Below are positions 26,856 through 35,176 of a stretch of DNA of 64,000 bases, piece after piece (within the stretch, counting starts at the first letter, position 1; each line of letters opens with the position of its first letter). The DNA comes from Methylibium sp035762065 (GTDB lineage Bacteria; Pseudomonadota; Gammaproteobacteria; Burkholderiales; Burkholderiaceae_C): NCBI RefSeq assembly GCF_035762065.1, contig NZ_DASTPW010000043.1, positions 62,001 through 126,000 on the forward strand, written 5' to 3'. Under the pieces are notes generated by a model that saw nothing but the letters and a program-made list of their open reading frames with translations, was not told the origin of the DNA and ran no database searches. The position numbers and the translations under genes are program-made.

Positions 26856-28737
26856 ACTTCAAGCCGAGCTTGAACGCGATCATCGCGCGCAGCTTGGTCG
26901 GCGCGACCGGCTTGATCAGCAGGTGGAAGTCGTGCGCCGCGGCCTCGTCCTCGTGGCCGCCGATGGTGCTGCCGGTGACCACGATCGCCGGCACCGGCGG
27001 CGCGGCGAAGGCCGCGCGCAGCGCGGCCAGCGCGTCGAGGCCGGTGCGGCCCTCGGGCAGGCGGTAGTCGACGATCGCGAGGTCCGGCTTCGTGGCCGCC
27101 GGCCCGGCGAGCCAGGCTTCGAGGCGCGCGGCCGTCTCGAAGCTCTGCACCGCGGCGCCCCAGCCGGTGAGCAGCAGGCTCAGGCCTTCGCGCACCGCGG
27201 CTTCGTCCTCGACGACGACGATGCGGCGATGCTCGAGCGTCAGCCCGAGCACCGGCTTTGCGGCGATCGGCGCCGGCGCGAGGCTCGGTGGCGGCGGCTT
27301 GCCCTGCGGCAGCGACACGGTGAACACCGTGCCGCGCCCCGGCTCGGAGGCGAGCGACAGCGGCGCGTCCGTCAACAGCGCGAGCCGGCGCACGATCGCG
27401 AGGCCCAGGCCCAGGCCCTTGGCCTGATGCGCATCGAGCGGGGCGTCCGCACCGCCGCCTTGCACTTGGTAGAACTCGTCGAACACCCGCGGCTGCTCGG
27501 CCTTCGGGATGCCCACGCCGGTGTCCCAGACCTGGATCAGCACGCGACCCGCGCGCACCCGAGCGCCCACCAGGATGCCGCCGTCGCGCGTGTAGCGGAT
27601 CGCGTTGCTGACGAGGTTGCGCACGATGCGGTCGACCAGCACCGGGTCGCCGAACACGTGCCGGTGGTGGCCGCGAAAACGCAGCGCCAGGCCCTTCTCG
27701 AAAGCCGTCGGCTCGTACTGCAGCGCGAGCCGGCGGAACAGCTCGCGCAGCGAGAAGTCGACCGGCCTCGGCTCGACGCCGCCGGTGTCGATCTTGGTGA
27801 TGTCGAGCAGCTCGCCGAACAGGCCTTCGAGCGCGTCGACCGAGGCGTCGATGCTGCCGACGAGGTGCAGCACCTCGGCGTTGCCGCCGCCGCTGCCGCC
27901 GGGCTGCGGCGCGCTGAGCTTCGCGCGCAGCGCCTCGGCGAACAGCCCCATCGCATGCAGCGGCTGGCGCAGGTCGTGGCTCGCGGCGGCGAAGAACTGC
28001 GTCTTCGCGCGGTTCGCGGTCTCGGCGACCTGCCGGGCTTCGTCGGCGATCTGCTTCTCGACCTTGAGCTGCGCGGCGAGCCGCTCGTTGCGCACCTTCA
28101 GCACGATCGCGCGCTCGAACACGCGGCGGTAGGTCCAGGCGAGCGCGAGCGCCATCATGTAGCTGACGATCAGCAGCACGGTCAGCGCGATGCGGTCCGC
28201 ATCGCCGCTCAGCAGCACCCGCGCGATCAGCGGCACGAAGCACAGCGACAGGAAGCCGATGAAGACGCGGTAGGTCCACGCCAGCAGCTGGATCGCGCCC
28301 ACGCAGTAGCTGTAGATCAGCAGCATCACCGTCGCCTGCTGCGCGGTGCGGCCGAGGCCGTAGAACAACCAGGCCGCGAGGCCCCAGACCGCCGCGGCCG
28401 CCAGTGCGCCCGCGCACCAGCGTGCGAGCCAGGCGCTGGCCTCGGCGTTGCGCCGCGCATGCGGCGTGCGCGCGTACCAGCGCACGATCCCCCAGCGCGC
28501 CAGCCACACCAGCGCGAAGCTCGCGCTCCACGCCACGAGCTGCGCGCGCGGCGCGACGCCCGCGAAGATCGCCACCAGCAGCACGCCGCCGAGCAGGTAG
28601 GCCCACAGCGCCGGCGAGGCTTGGCCGTAGATGCTGCGCACCACGTCGGGCCGCAGCTCGGCCGCGTCGATGCGCTCGCCGACGGCGGCGGCGTCGCGCC
28701 TCGGCGCGAGGACCGCCGGCGACGGCAGGGCGTTCAT
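26854..28737 (-). CDS. Hybrid sensor histidine kinase with six transmembrane segments
   Basis: 627 residues. Six hydrophobic segments lie at about 43-63, 66-87, 107-129, 134-153, 157-175 and 182-203. A coiled coil, HisKA (FAAASHDLRQPLHAMGLF, His near 254), HATPase (NLVSNAIRY, WDTGVGIP, GLGLAIVRR) and a C-terminal receiver (RIVVVEDEAAVREG; Asp near 555 in AIVDYRLPEG) follow. The SHDLRQPLHA motif is typical of NahK/ErcS-like kinases that act with LuxR-type regulators in Burkholderiales and Pseudomonas. It starts 33 bp after the regulator stop at 28771. Confidence 0.92.
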   Translation of the reverse strand: MNALPSPAVLAPRRDAAAVGERIDAAELRPDVVRSIYGQASPALWAYLLGGVLLVAIFAGVAPRAQLVAWSASFALVWLARWGIVRWYARTPHARRNAEASAWLARWCAGALAAAAVWGLAAWLFYGLGRTAQQATVMLLIYSYCVGAIQLLAWTYRVFIGFLSLCFVPLIARVLLSGDADRIALTVLLIVSYMMALALAWTYRRVFERAIVLKVRNERLAAQLKVEKQIADEARQVAETANRAKTQFFAAASHDLRQPLHAMGLFAEALRAKLSAPQPGGSGGGNAEVLHLVGSIDASVDALEGLFGELLDITKIDTGGVEPRPVDFSLRELFRRLALQYEPTAFEKGLALRFRGHHRHVFGDPVLVDRIVRNLVSNAIRYTRDGGILVGARVRAGRVLIQVWDTGVGIPKAEQPRVFDEFYQVQGGGADAPLDAHQAKGLGLGLAIVRRLALLTDAPLSLASEPGRGTVFTVSLPQGKPPPPSLAPAPIAAKPVLGLTLEHRRIVVVEDEAAVREGLSLLLTGWGAAVQSFETAARLEAWLAGPAATKPDLAIVDYRLPEGRTGLDALAALRAAFAAPPVPAIVVTGSTIGGHEDEAAAHDFHLLIKPVAPTKLRAMIAFKLGLK

Positions 28738-28770
28738 CGGCCCGGGCTCACGGCGCGGCGCCGGTGCCGC

Positions 28771-29505
28771 TCAGCGCGCCGGCCGCTGCCACGAAGGGAG
28801 GCTTCCGCCCGACTGCTGCTGCATCTGGCCAACCGCGAGCACCGCCTGCGTGCGCGTGCTGACGTTCAGCGCGCGCAGCACCGCGGCGACGTGGTCCTTC
28901 ACCGTCTCGACCGAGACGTTCAGGTCACGCGCGATCAGCTTGTTCGGCTTGCCCTGCAGCAACAGCGCGAGCACGTCGGTCTGGCGCGGCGTCAAGCCCA
29001 GGCCGGCGAGCGTCGGAGGTTTCTGGAAGCCGCCCTGGCTCGCGTGGTGGCCGACCGCGTGGGAGGCCAGCGACGGGTTCATCGGCCGCGGGTTGGTCGT
29101 GCCGCCGGTCGAGTCCATGCTCATCGGCGGCACGTAGATCCCGCCGGACATCACCAGCCGCAGCGCTTCGAGCAGCGTCTCGTTGCTCGCGCGCTTGGGC
29201 ACGAAGCCCATCGCGCCCATGTCGATCGAGCGGATCACGTCGCTGGTGCGGTCGCTGGCCGACACCACGACGATCGGCAGCGCGGGATAGGTGTTGCGCA
29301 GCTCGCCGAGGAGCTCGAAACCGTCGGCGTCGCCGAGCTGCAGGTCGAGCAGCGCGAGGTCGAAGTCGGCATCGGCCGCGAGGCTCGTGCGCGCCGCGGC
29401 GGCGGTCTCGACACCCTTGACTTCCACGTTCTCGCCGAAGCCCTGCACCACGGCCTTCAGCGCCGAAAGGATCAATGGGTGATCGTCGATCAGCAGCACC
29501 TTCAT
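28771..29505 (-). CDS. LuxR/NarL-family response regulator
   Basis: 244 residues. The receiver has DDHP at 7-10 and Asp54 in LALLDLQLGD. A roughly 40-residue linker rich in Gly, Ser and His follows, then a LuxR HTH (GLTPRQTDVLALLLQG, NKLIARDLNVSVETVKDHV). The ATG at 29505 has a strong AGGAGG ribosome site. It is probably cotranscribed with the hybrid kinase downstream and phosphorylated by it. Confidence 0.92.
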   Translation of the reverse strand: MKVLLIDDHPLILSALKAVVQGFGENVEVKGVETAAAARTSLAADADFDLALLDLQLGDADGFELLGELRNTYPALPIVVVSASDRTSDVIRSIDMGAMGFVPKRASNETLLEALRLVMSGGIYVPPMSMDSTGGTTNPRPMNPSLASHAVGHHASQGGFQKPPTLAGLGLTPRQTDVLALLLQGKPNKLIARDLNVSVETVKDHVAAVLRALNVSTRTQAVLAVGQMQQQSGGSLPSWQRPAR

Positions 29506-29604
29506 CGCCGTGTTCCTCCTGAATGTTGTAGTGGCGGCGATGGTAGCGATGGGGGGTGTTTCGAGGCTCCCTAAGACGATCGGCGCGGCGGGCCGAAGCG
29601 CGCG

Positions 29605-30060
29605 CTAAACGTAGCGCCGCGTCACCGACTCCGCCACGCACACCGGCTTGGTCGCGCCCTCGCGTTCGATGCTCGCCTCGACCACCATCTGCGCGCCGCC
29701 GGCGATCGCGTCGAAGGCCAACAGCTTGAAGTGCGCGCGCAGCCGGCTGCCCGCCGGGACGACGTCGGTGAAGCGCACGCGGTTCAGGCCGTAGTTGATG
29801 CCCATCTTCGTGTCGGCGATTTCGAAGGCGGTGTCGAAGAACGCAGGCAGCAGCGACAGCGTGAGGAAGCCGTGCGCGATGGTCGTGCCGAAGGGGCCGG
29901 CGGCCGCGCGTTCCGCATCGACGTGCAGCCACTGGTGGTCGAGCGTCGCATCGGCGAAGCGCTCGATCATCGATGGATCGACGGTGATCCAGTCGCTCCT
30001 GCCCAGGCTCTCGCCGACGCGGTCGTGCAGCTCGGCGAGCCTTTCGAAGCGCAGCTTCAC
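29605..30060 (-). CDS. MaoC-like hotdog dehydratase
   Basis: 151 residues from GTG at 30060, which overlaps the ParA-like stop as GTGA. The R-hydratase/MaoC pattern is clear: WITVDPSMIERFADATLDHQWLHVD, with active-site Asp and His in DHQWLH, then GPFGTTIAHGFLTLSLLP, GLNRVRFTDVVPAGSRLR. Such enzymes hydrate enoyl-CoA or related thioesters. The link with a ParA-like ATPase is unusual and unexplained. Confidence 0.88.
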   Translation of the reverse strand: MKLRFERLAELHDRVGESLGRSDWITVDPSMIERFADATLDHQWLHVDAERAAAGPFGTTIAHGFLTLSLLPAFFDTAFEIADTKMGINYGLNRVRFTDVVPAGSRLRAHFKLLAFDAIAGGAQMVVEASIEREGATKPVCVAESVTRRYV

Positions 30061-30719
30061 GCGGCGGCGCCTTCGAGGTTGCGCGCCGGGCGGGCCGCAC
30101 GGTCGCCGCCGGCCCAGCGCAGGATCGGCTGCCACTGTTCGAGATCCTTCTCGACACGGCTCGGCGCAACGTCCCACAGCGTCAGCCCGCGCGCGGCCAG
30201 GTGCACGTAGTTCTGCGTGTCGCGCAGCGCGCCCAGCAGCGGCACGCCCAGCGTCGCGAGGAAGCTCTGCAGCTGGCCGGCCGAGATGCTGCCCTCGCGC
30301 ACCCGGTTGCCGACCACCGCGACCTCGACGCCCGCGTGCCGGCGCCGCGCCACCAGGTCGGCGATGAAGGCCTGCGTCGCGTAGATGTCGAAGATGCTCG
30401 GCTGCAGCGGCACCAGCACGTGCTCGGCGATCTTCATCACCTCGTCGAGCTTCCTGCCGTGCAGGCCGGCGGGGGTGTCGAGCACCACGTGCGTCGTGCC
30501 CTTCGGCGGCTTGGCGATCGCGTCGGCGCTCACGTCCCAGTTGCGGATGGCGGGCACGCCTTCGGGCCGCAGCTTCAGCCAGGTGCGCGACGACTGCTGG
30601 CGGTCGATGTCGCCGAGCATCACCGCGTGGCCCTGGCGCGCCAACGCGCCTGCAAGGTTGGTCGCGAGCGTCGACTTGCCGACACCGCCCTTGGGATTGG
30701 CGACCACGAAGACAGGCAT
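30057..30719 (-). CDS. ParA/MinD-family ATPase
   Basis: 220 residues. It has the deviant Walker A KGGVGKST at 10-17, a switch-I-like GDIDRQQSSRTWL and the Walker B-like HVVLDTPAGLHG. It is shorter than chromosomal ParA, and no parB gene or parS-like site was seen nearby. Orphan ParA-like ATPases of this kind position cellular cargo or have unknown roles. It is followed with a 4-bp overlap by the MaoC-like gene. Confidence 0.88.
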   Translation of the reverse strand: MPVFVVANPKGGVGKSTLATNLAGALARQGHAVMLGDIDRQQSSRTWLKLRPEGVPAIRNWDVSADAIAKPPKGTTHVVLDTPAGLHGRKLDEVMKIAEHVLVPLQPSIFDIYATQAFIADLVARRRHAGVEVAVVGNRVREGSISAGQLQSFLATLGVPLLGALRDTQNYVHLAARGLTLWDVAPSRVEKDLEQWQPILRWAGGDRAARPARNLEGAAA

Positions 30720-30852
30720 GGCTTGCTCCTTGCAGGACCGCTCGGCGGCGCATTCACGGCCGGGCCGGAGAATGCGCGCCGGATGTTAGCGGGCACCTCG
30801 CCGCGGCGGCAGGTGCCGCGCGGCGCATGCCGGCTCGATGTGAAGGATCGTC

Positions 30853-31500
30853 ATGGCCCGTGTCCTGGTGCTCTGCGCCCACCCCGATCTGCGCCAGTCG
30901 CGCGTGAACCGCGCGCTGTTGAAGGCGGCCCGCGAGGTCGCCGCCGGCCCCGCCGGCGCCAACAGCGTGGAGGTGCGCGACCTGTACGCGCTCTATCCCG
31001 ACTACGTCATCGACGTGCCCGCCGAGCAGGAGCACGCGGCGCGCGCCGATCTCATCGTCTGGCAGCACCCGGTGCACTGGTACGCGATGCCGCCGCTGAT
31101 GAAGCTGTGGCTCGACGACGTGCTCGCGCTCGGCTGGGCCTACGGCGCGAACGGCACGGCCCTGAAGGGCAAGGATCTCTGGCTCGTGCTCTCGACCGGG
31201 GGCTCCGAAGCCGCCTACCGACCCGACGGCTACAACCGCTATTTCTTCGACGCCTTCCTGCCGCCCTGCGAGCAGACGGCCGCGCTGTGCGGCCTGCGCT
31301 TCCTGCCGCCGCTGGTGCTGCACGGCGCGCACACGGCCACGCCGGAGGCCGTCGGCGATCACGTCGCGCGCTTCGTCGAGCATCTGCGCAGCTACCCGGC
31401 CTGGCCCGAAATGGACGACGTGCTGAACTGCCCGGCCTGCGTGGTGCCGGCGAACGAGCGGCCGAGCGACGCGGTGATGGCCGAGGAGGTGACGCCGTGA
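30853..31500 (+). CDS. kefF: KefF-like NAD(P)H:quinone oxidoreductase
   Basis: 215 residues. Flavodoxin-like fold: VLVLCAHPDLRQSRVNRAL at the N-terminus, then DLIVWQHPVHWYAMPPLMKLW and VLSTGGSEAAYRPDGYNRY, which are typical of the KefF/KefG/DT-diaphorase family. KefF is the cytoplasmic FMN protein that activates KefC in response to electrophiles. It lies 74 bp upstream of the KefC-like gene in the same orientation, supporting this role. Confidence 0.85.
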   Translation: MARVLVLCAHPDLRQSRVNRALLKAAREVAAGPAGANSVEVRDLYALYPDYVIDVPAEQEHAARADLIVWQHPVHWYAMPPLMKLWLDDVLALGWAYGANGTALKGKDLWLVLSTGGSEAAYRPDGYNRYFFDAFLPPCEQTAALCGLRFLPPLVLHGAHTATPEAVGDHVARFVEHLRSYPAWPEMDDVLNCPACVVPANERPSDAVMAEEVTP

Positions 31501-31532
31501 GCGGCGAGCGGCGAGGGTCTCCCGAGCGCGAA

Positions 31533-31570
31533 CTCCCCCGCGGGGGGACGGGCCGCAGGCCCGAGGGGGC
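31533..31570 (+). repeat. GC-rich palindromic element between kefF and kefC
   Basis: CTCCCCCGCGGGGGG is followed by CGGGCC-GCA-GGCCCG and a G5 run, giving two adjacent hairpins in the 74-bp gap. I see only one copy here, but the pattern resembles intergenic palindromes common in Burkholderiales. It ends 4 bp before the kefC ATG and overlaps its likely ribosome binding site. Confidence 0.5.
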
Positions 31571-31574
31571 TTTC

Positions 31575-33404
31575 ATGAGCGTCGAGGCCGCGAGCGTCTC
31601 GCCTTGGCTCACCAGCAGCCTGATCTTCCTCGGCGCCGCGGTCGTCGTCGTGCCGCTGTCGAAGGCGCTGGGGCTCGGATCGATCATCGGCTACCTCGCC
31701 GCCGGCCTGCTGATCGGGCCCTTCGGGCTCGGCCTTGTCAGCGACCCGCAGACGATCCTCCACTTCGCCGAGTTCGGCGTCGTGCTGATGCTCTTTCTCG
31801 TCGGCCTGGAGCTGGAGCCGCGCCGGCTGTGGTCGATGCGCCGGCCGATCTTCGGCTGGGGCAGCGTGCAGCTGTTTGGCTCGGCGGCGCTGATGACCGG
31901 CGTGGCGGTCGCCCTCGGCGTCGACTGGCGCCTCGCGCTCGTCGCCTCGCTCGGCCTGGCCGACTCGTCGACCGCCACCGGCCTTGGCATCGCGCAGGAG
32001 CGCAACCTGCTGGGCACCTCGTCGGGCCGCAGCATGCTCAGCGTGATGCTGCTGCAGGACGTGGCGGTGATCCCGATCCTCGCGCTGCTGCCGCTGCTGG
32101 CCGTCGGCGCGGTGCAGCAGCAGGGCGGCGGCTGGCTCGCCGGCGCGCAGGCGCTCGGCGCGGTCGTCGCCATCGTGCTCGGCGGGCGCCTGCTGCTGCG
32201 CCCGCTGCTGCGCTGGATCGCCCGCAGCCGCACGCCCGAGATCTTCACCGCCGCGTCGCTGCTGCTGGTGGTGGGCGTCGCGGCGCTGATGCAGTGGGTG
32301 GGGCTGTCGATGGCGCTCGGCGCCTTCCTCGGCGGCGTGCTGCTCGCCGAGAGCGAATACAAGCGCGAGCTGGAAACCGACCTCGAGCCCTTCAAGGGCC
32401 TGCTGCTCGGGCTGTTCTTCATCGCCATCGGCATGAGCATCGACTTCGACGTGGTGGCCGCGCAGCCGCTGGTCGTCGCCGCGATCGTCGCCGGCTTCCT
32501 GACGCTGAAGACCTTGGTGCTCGTGGCGATGGCCTATGCGGTCCCGGTGCCGGCGCGCGAGCGGCCGACCTACGTCGTGCTGCTCGCGCAAGGCGGCGAG
32601 GTCGGCTTCGTCGTCTTCCAGACGGCGGCCGGCACCGGCGTGATCGACGCGGCCTCGTCCTCGCTGCTGGTGGCGGCGATCGCGATCTCGATGCTGCTCA
32701 CGCCGCTGGCGCTGATCGCCACCGACCGCTGGACCGCGGCGCGCGCCGCGCGCGAGGCCCGCACGCCGCGCATGAAGGAGATCGACGAGCCGCAGGACGC
32801 GCCGGTGATCGTCGCCGGCTTCGGCCGCTACGGCCAGATCGTCACGCGCCTGCTGGTGGCCAACGGCATCCAGCCGACGGTGCTGGAGCTGGACGCCGAC
32901 GCCATCGACGTGCTGCGCCGCTTCGGCTTCACCGTCTACTACGGCGACGCGACCCGGCTCGACCTGTTGCGCACCGCGGGCGCCGAGAAGGCCAAGGTGC
33001 TGGTCGTCGCGATCGACGACGTCGAGCAAAGCCTCAAGGTCGTCGACCTCGCGCGCGAGCACTTCCCGCACCTGAAGGTCGTCGCCCGCGCGCGCAACGT
33101 GCAGCACTGGTACGAACTGCGCGAACGCGGCGTGCAGCACGCGGAGCGCGAGATCCTCGACAGCTCACTGCAGACCGCGCGCAGCGTGCTCGAACTGATG
33201 GGCTGGGAGCCGCACCGCGCGCGGACGCTGGCGATGCGGTTTCGCAAGCACAACGTCGATCAGCTGGAAGAGATGCTGCCGCACCGGAAGGATCAGGCGA
33301 AGGTGATTTCGATGGCGAAGGCGGGGCGGCAGCAGCTGGAGGAGTTGTTTGCGCAGGATCGGGCGGATCGGGAGGAGAGGCGGCGGGAGGGGTGGGGGGA
33401 GTAG
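31575..33404 (+). CDS. kefC: Glutathione-regulated K+/H+ antiporter, KefC type
   Basis: 609 residues. An N-terminal CPA2 transporter domain (about residues 10-385, about a dozen hydrophobic segments; GYLAAGLLIGPFGLG, FLVGLELEPRRLW, LGLADSSTATG, LLQDVAVIP) is followed by an RCK/TrkA-N nucleotide-binding domain (about 405-525; VIVAGFGRYGQIVTRLL). The C-terminus is charged. It expels K+ and acidifies the cytoplasm during electrophile stress, which suits a cell making formaldehyde; that functional link is an inference. Confidence 0.92.
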   Translation: MSVEAASVSPWLTSSLIFLGAAVVVVPLSKALGLGSIIGYLAAGLLIGPFGLGLVSDPQTILHFAEFGVVLMLFLVGLELEPRRLWSMRRPIFGWGSVQLFGSAALMTGVAVALGVDWRLALVASLGLADSSTATGLGIAQERNLLGTSSGRSMLSVMLLQDVAVIPILALLPLLAVGAVQQQGGGWLAGAQALGAVVAIVLGGRLLLRPLLRWIARSRTPEIFTAASLLLVVGVAALMQWVGLSMALGAFLGGVLLAESEYKRELETDLEPFKGLLLGLFFIAIGMSIDFDVVAAQPLVVAAIVAGFLTLKTLVLVAMAYAVPVPARERPTYVVLLAQGGEVGFVVFQTAAGTGVIDAASSSLLVAAIAISMLLTPLALIATDRWTAARAAREARTPRMKEIDEPQDAPVIVAGFGRYGQIVTRLLVANGIQPTVLELDADAIDVLRRFGFTVYYGDATRLDLLRTAGAEKAKVLVVAIDDVEQSLKVVDLAREHFPHLKVVARARNVQHWYELRERGVQHAEREILDSSLQTARSVLELMGWEPHRARTLAMRFRKHNVDQLEEMLPHRKDQAKVISMAKAGRQQLEELFAQDRADREERRREGWGE

Positions 33405-33445
33405 GGCGTCGGTCGCGCGTGCCGAGGGGTGTTTTCGATGGTTGT

Positions 33446-34129
33446 TCATCGGCACATGGCATGCAGGCGCTGTGTGATCAGGCCCGCACGTTCGGGCTCG
33501 GCGATCAGGCCCGGCAGCACGTTCGCGAAATCCGGGTGGGTCAGCAGCCGATGAAAGGCCTCGGCCACCGCTTGCCGCAGTTCGACGGGGGCGGCGGCGA
33601 TCTCTTCGACCAGTTCCTCGCGTCCATCGACGATGTTGAGCACGTCCTCGATGTCGTGGCTGCTCAGGAAGTCGCCGCCGCCACGGCCGGCGAAGGCCTC
33701 CAGCTTGGTCGCCACGAAAGCGACCGCGCTGATCAACCGGATGGAGACGCCCGGGCTCAGTTCCACCGGCTCGGCGGTCTCGACCGCATAGGGATACCAG
33801 CGGTTCGAGAAGCCGAGTACGTCGGGTTGCACCGGCATCAGATCGAAGAGCACGCCCGAATCCTTGTGCACCCAGCGGCAGATCACATCGCTGTGCATGT
33901 CGCGCGCGAACCCGCGCTGCGCCACCGCTTCTTCGATGCGATGGAAGCCTGCCCGGCTGACGTTCAGCACCGCATCCACGTCACGGGTGGCTCGAACGCT
34001 GTCGGCCAGCGGATCGGTCACCAGCAGGCCCGCCACGGCGCCGCCGACGAACACCATGGGCTCGCGCAGCTCGCCCAGCGCCTCGGCGATGCGGCGCAGG
34101 TAGGGCAGGTTCGGGTCATCCGCCCGCAT
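33446..34129 (-). CDS. Nucleotidyltransferase-fold protein, AbiEii-like toxin candidate
   Basis: 227 residues. FVGGAVAGLLVTDP followed by RATRDVDAVLN is the GG-xn-DxD core of the MNT/AbiEii nucleotidyltransferase fold, and a third acidic residue may lie in LFDLMPV. AbiEii toxins transfer nucleotides to targets such as tRNA. The upstream gene is an HTH protein with a 14-bp overlap, the arrangement of an AbiE-type toxin-antitoxin pair, although neither protein looks like a canonical AbiEi/AbiEii. DNA composition is still host-like here. Confidence 0.7.
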   Translation of the reverse strand: MRADDPNLPYLRRIAEALGELREPMVFVGGAVAGLLVTDPLADSVRATRDVDAVLNVSRAGFHRIEEAVAQRGFARDMHSDVICRWVHKDSGVLFDLMPVQPDVLGFSNRWYPYAVETAEPVELSPGVSIRLISAVAFVATKLEAFAGRGGGDFLSSHDIEDVLNIVDGREELVEEIAAAPVELRQAVAEAFHRLLTHPDFANVLPGLIAEPERAGLITQRLHAMCR

Positions 34130-34664
34130 CGGCCACCGCTGAATCAGCTCGCATCAGTTCGGCCTCCATCAGCTTGGCCGCCAGGCTGCGCTCGCGCGCC
34201 CGGCCGATGCGCAAGGCGTCCAACAGGGCGAGCAGGCGATGCAGCGCGGCGTCCGCCAACGCGGCTTGCGGTGCCGTGCGGTAGAGCGGTGAAAGCGTCG
34301 GCCCTTTGGCGCTGCCGTTCGGGTGGGCCCATACCGGCGCCTCCTTGGGCGTTGCCGTCAGCAGTTCCGCCAGCGGCTCGACAGCAAACGCAGTCGGCAC
34401 GCCGCGCTTGACCGGCCCGGCCGTGGCCGGCCAGACGTAGCGCACGCCGTGCAACACGAACTCCAGCAGGTTCGGCCGCACCGGTGACCACTCCCCGCGC
34501 GAGGGTGCGACCGCCAAGCCCGATGCCACCGCACGCTTCACGCTCCCGTGCACTTCGGACGCGCTCATGGCAAGCGCTTCCCCAAGCGCGGCATAAGTCC
34601 AGCGCTGCGGCGGGTGGGCGGCCACCTTCAGCAGCACGAGGAGGTCTTGAGGCTTGAGGTCCAT
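34116..34664 (-). CDS. Winged-helix HTH protein, probable regulator or antitoxin of the nucleotidyltransferase
   Basis: 182 residues. The N-terminal 60 residues (LKPQDLLVLLKVAAH, WTYAALGEALAMSASEVHGSVKRA) form a MarR-like winged helix. The C-terminal half (VRYVWPATAGPVKRGVPTAF) has no family I recognise. It is the promoter-proximal gene of the pair and has a 24-bp imperfect palindrome just upstream of its start, consistent with autoregulation. Confidence 0.7.
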   Translation of the reverse strand: MDLKPQDLLVLLKVAAHPPQRWTYAALGEALAMSASEVHGSVKRAVASGLAVAPSRGEWSPVRPNLLEFVLHGVRYVWPATAGPVKRGVPTAFAVEPLAELLTATPKEAPVWAHPNGSAKGPTLSPLYRTAPQAALADAALHRLLALLDALRIGRARERSLAAKLMEAELMRADSAVADAGG

Positions 34665-34672
34665 CTGCGGTC

Positions 34673-34696
34673 ATTCGCTATTCGCGAATTGCGAAT
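34673..34696. promoter_or_regulatory. Candidate operator palindrome upstream of the HTH gene
   Basis: ATTCGC, T, ATTCGCGAAT, T, GCGAAT: an inverted repeat with nested ATTCGC half-sites, broken only at the two symmetric T positions. It ends 9 bp before the ATG of the HTH gene on the minus strand, a usual spot for an autorepressor site. Confidence 0.55.
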
Positions 34697-35176
34697 GTCG
34701 CTGATGGAGCAGCGGGTGGCAAGTCGCGAGTGATGGTGCTGCTGTGGCTTCCGTCGTTCTGCCAGCGGGAAGCAGTGGCCGCTCTGCAGCGGTTGTTGTC
34801 GTTGGCGGTCGGTGGATGCACTCACGCTCACCGCCATCAGGCGGTCGTTCGGCGCGCCGATCGGCGACAACACAAACGGCAGCTGTACGAGGCACTAAGG
34901 TCGTAGTGCACGCACAAGCCGGTCCGGATCGTCTCGGCAACCGTTTCTCGACCGCACGAACGGCACTCCCGACCAGTCGCCGTCGCTCAGCCGGCGAGCG
35001 TTCGATAGTTGCGCAGCGGCAGCGGACATCTACGGTCACCGTTAAGGACTTATTGGCAAAGTGGGCTGCTCAACTCATAGACGAGAGCGTCGGTACAGCG
35101 GGCCGCGTCCACACCGGGGGACAAAGGCGGTGCATCCCTGGATGACGAGCCCTACGAGCGAAGATAGTATCGGCGC
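34697..35176. other. Non-coding stretch at the left edge of the low-GC islet
   Basis: 480 bp with no convincing coding frame: short open frames lack ribosome sites and family resemblance. Composition falls from host-like to lower GC across it. No integrase, insertion sequence, tRNA or clear repeat was seen. It should contain the promoter of the 5'-nucleotidase gene; a TAGTAT-like -10 lies at 35165-35170, but no good -35 is visible. Confidence 0.4.
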
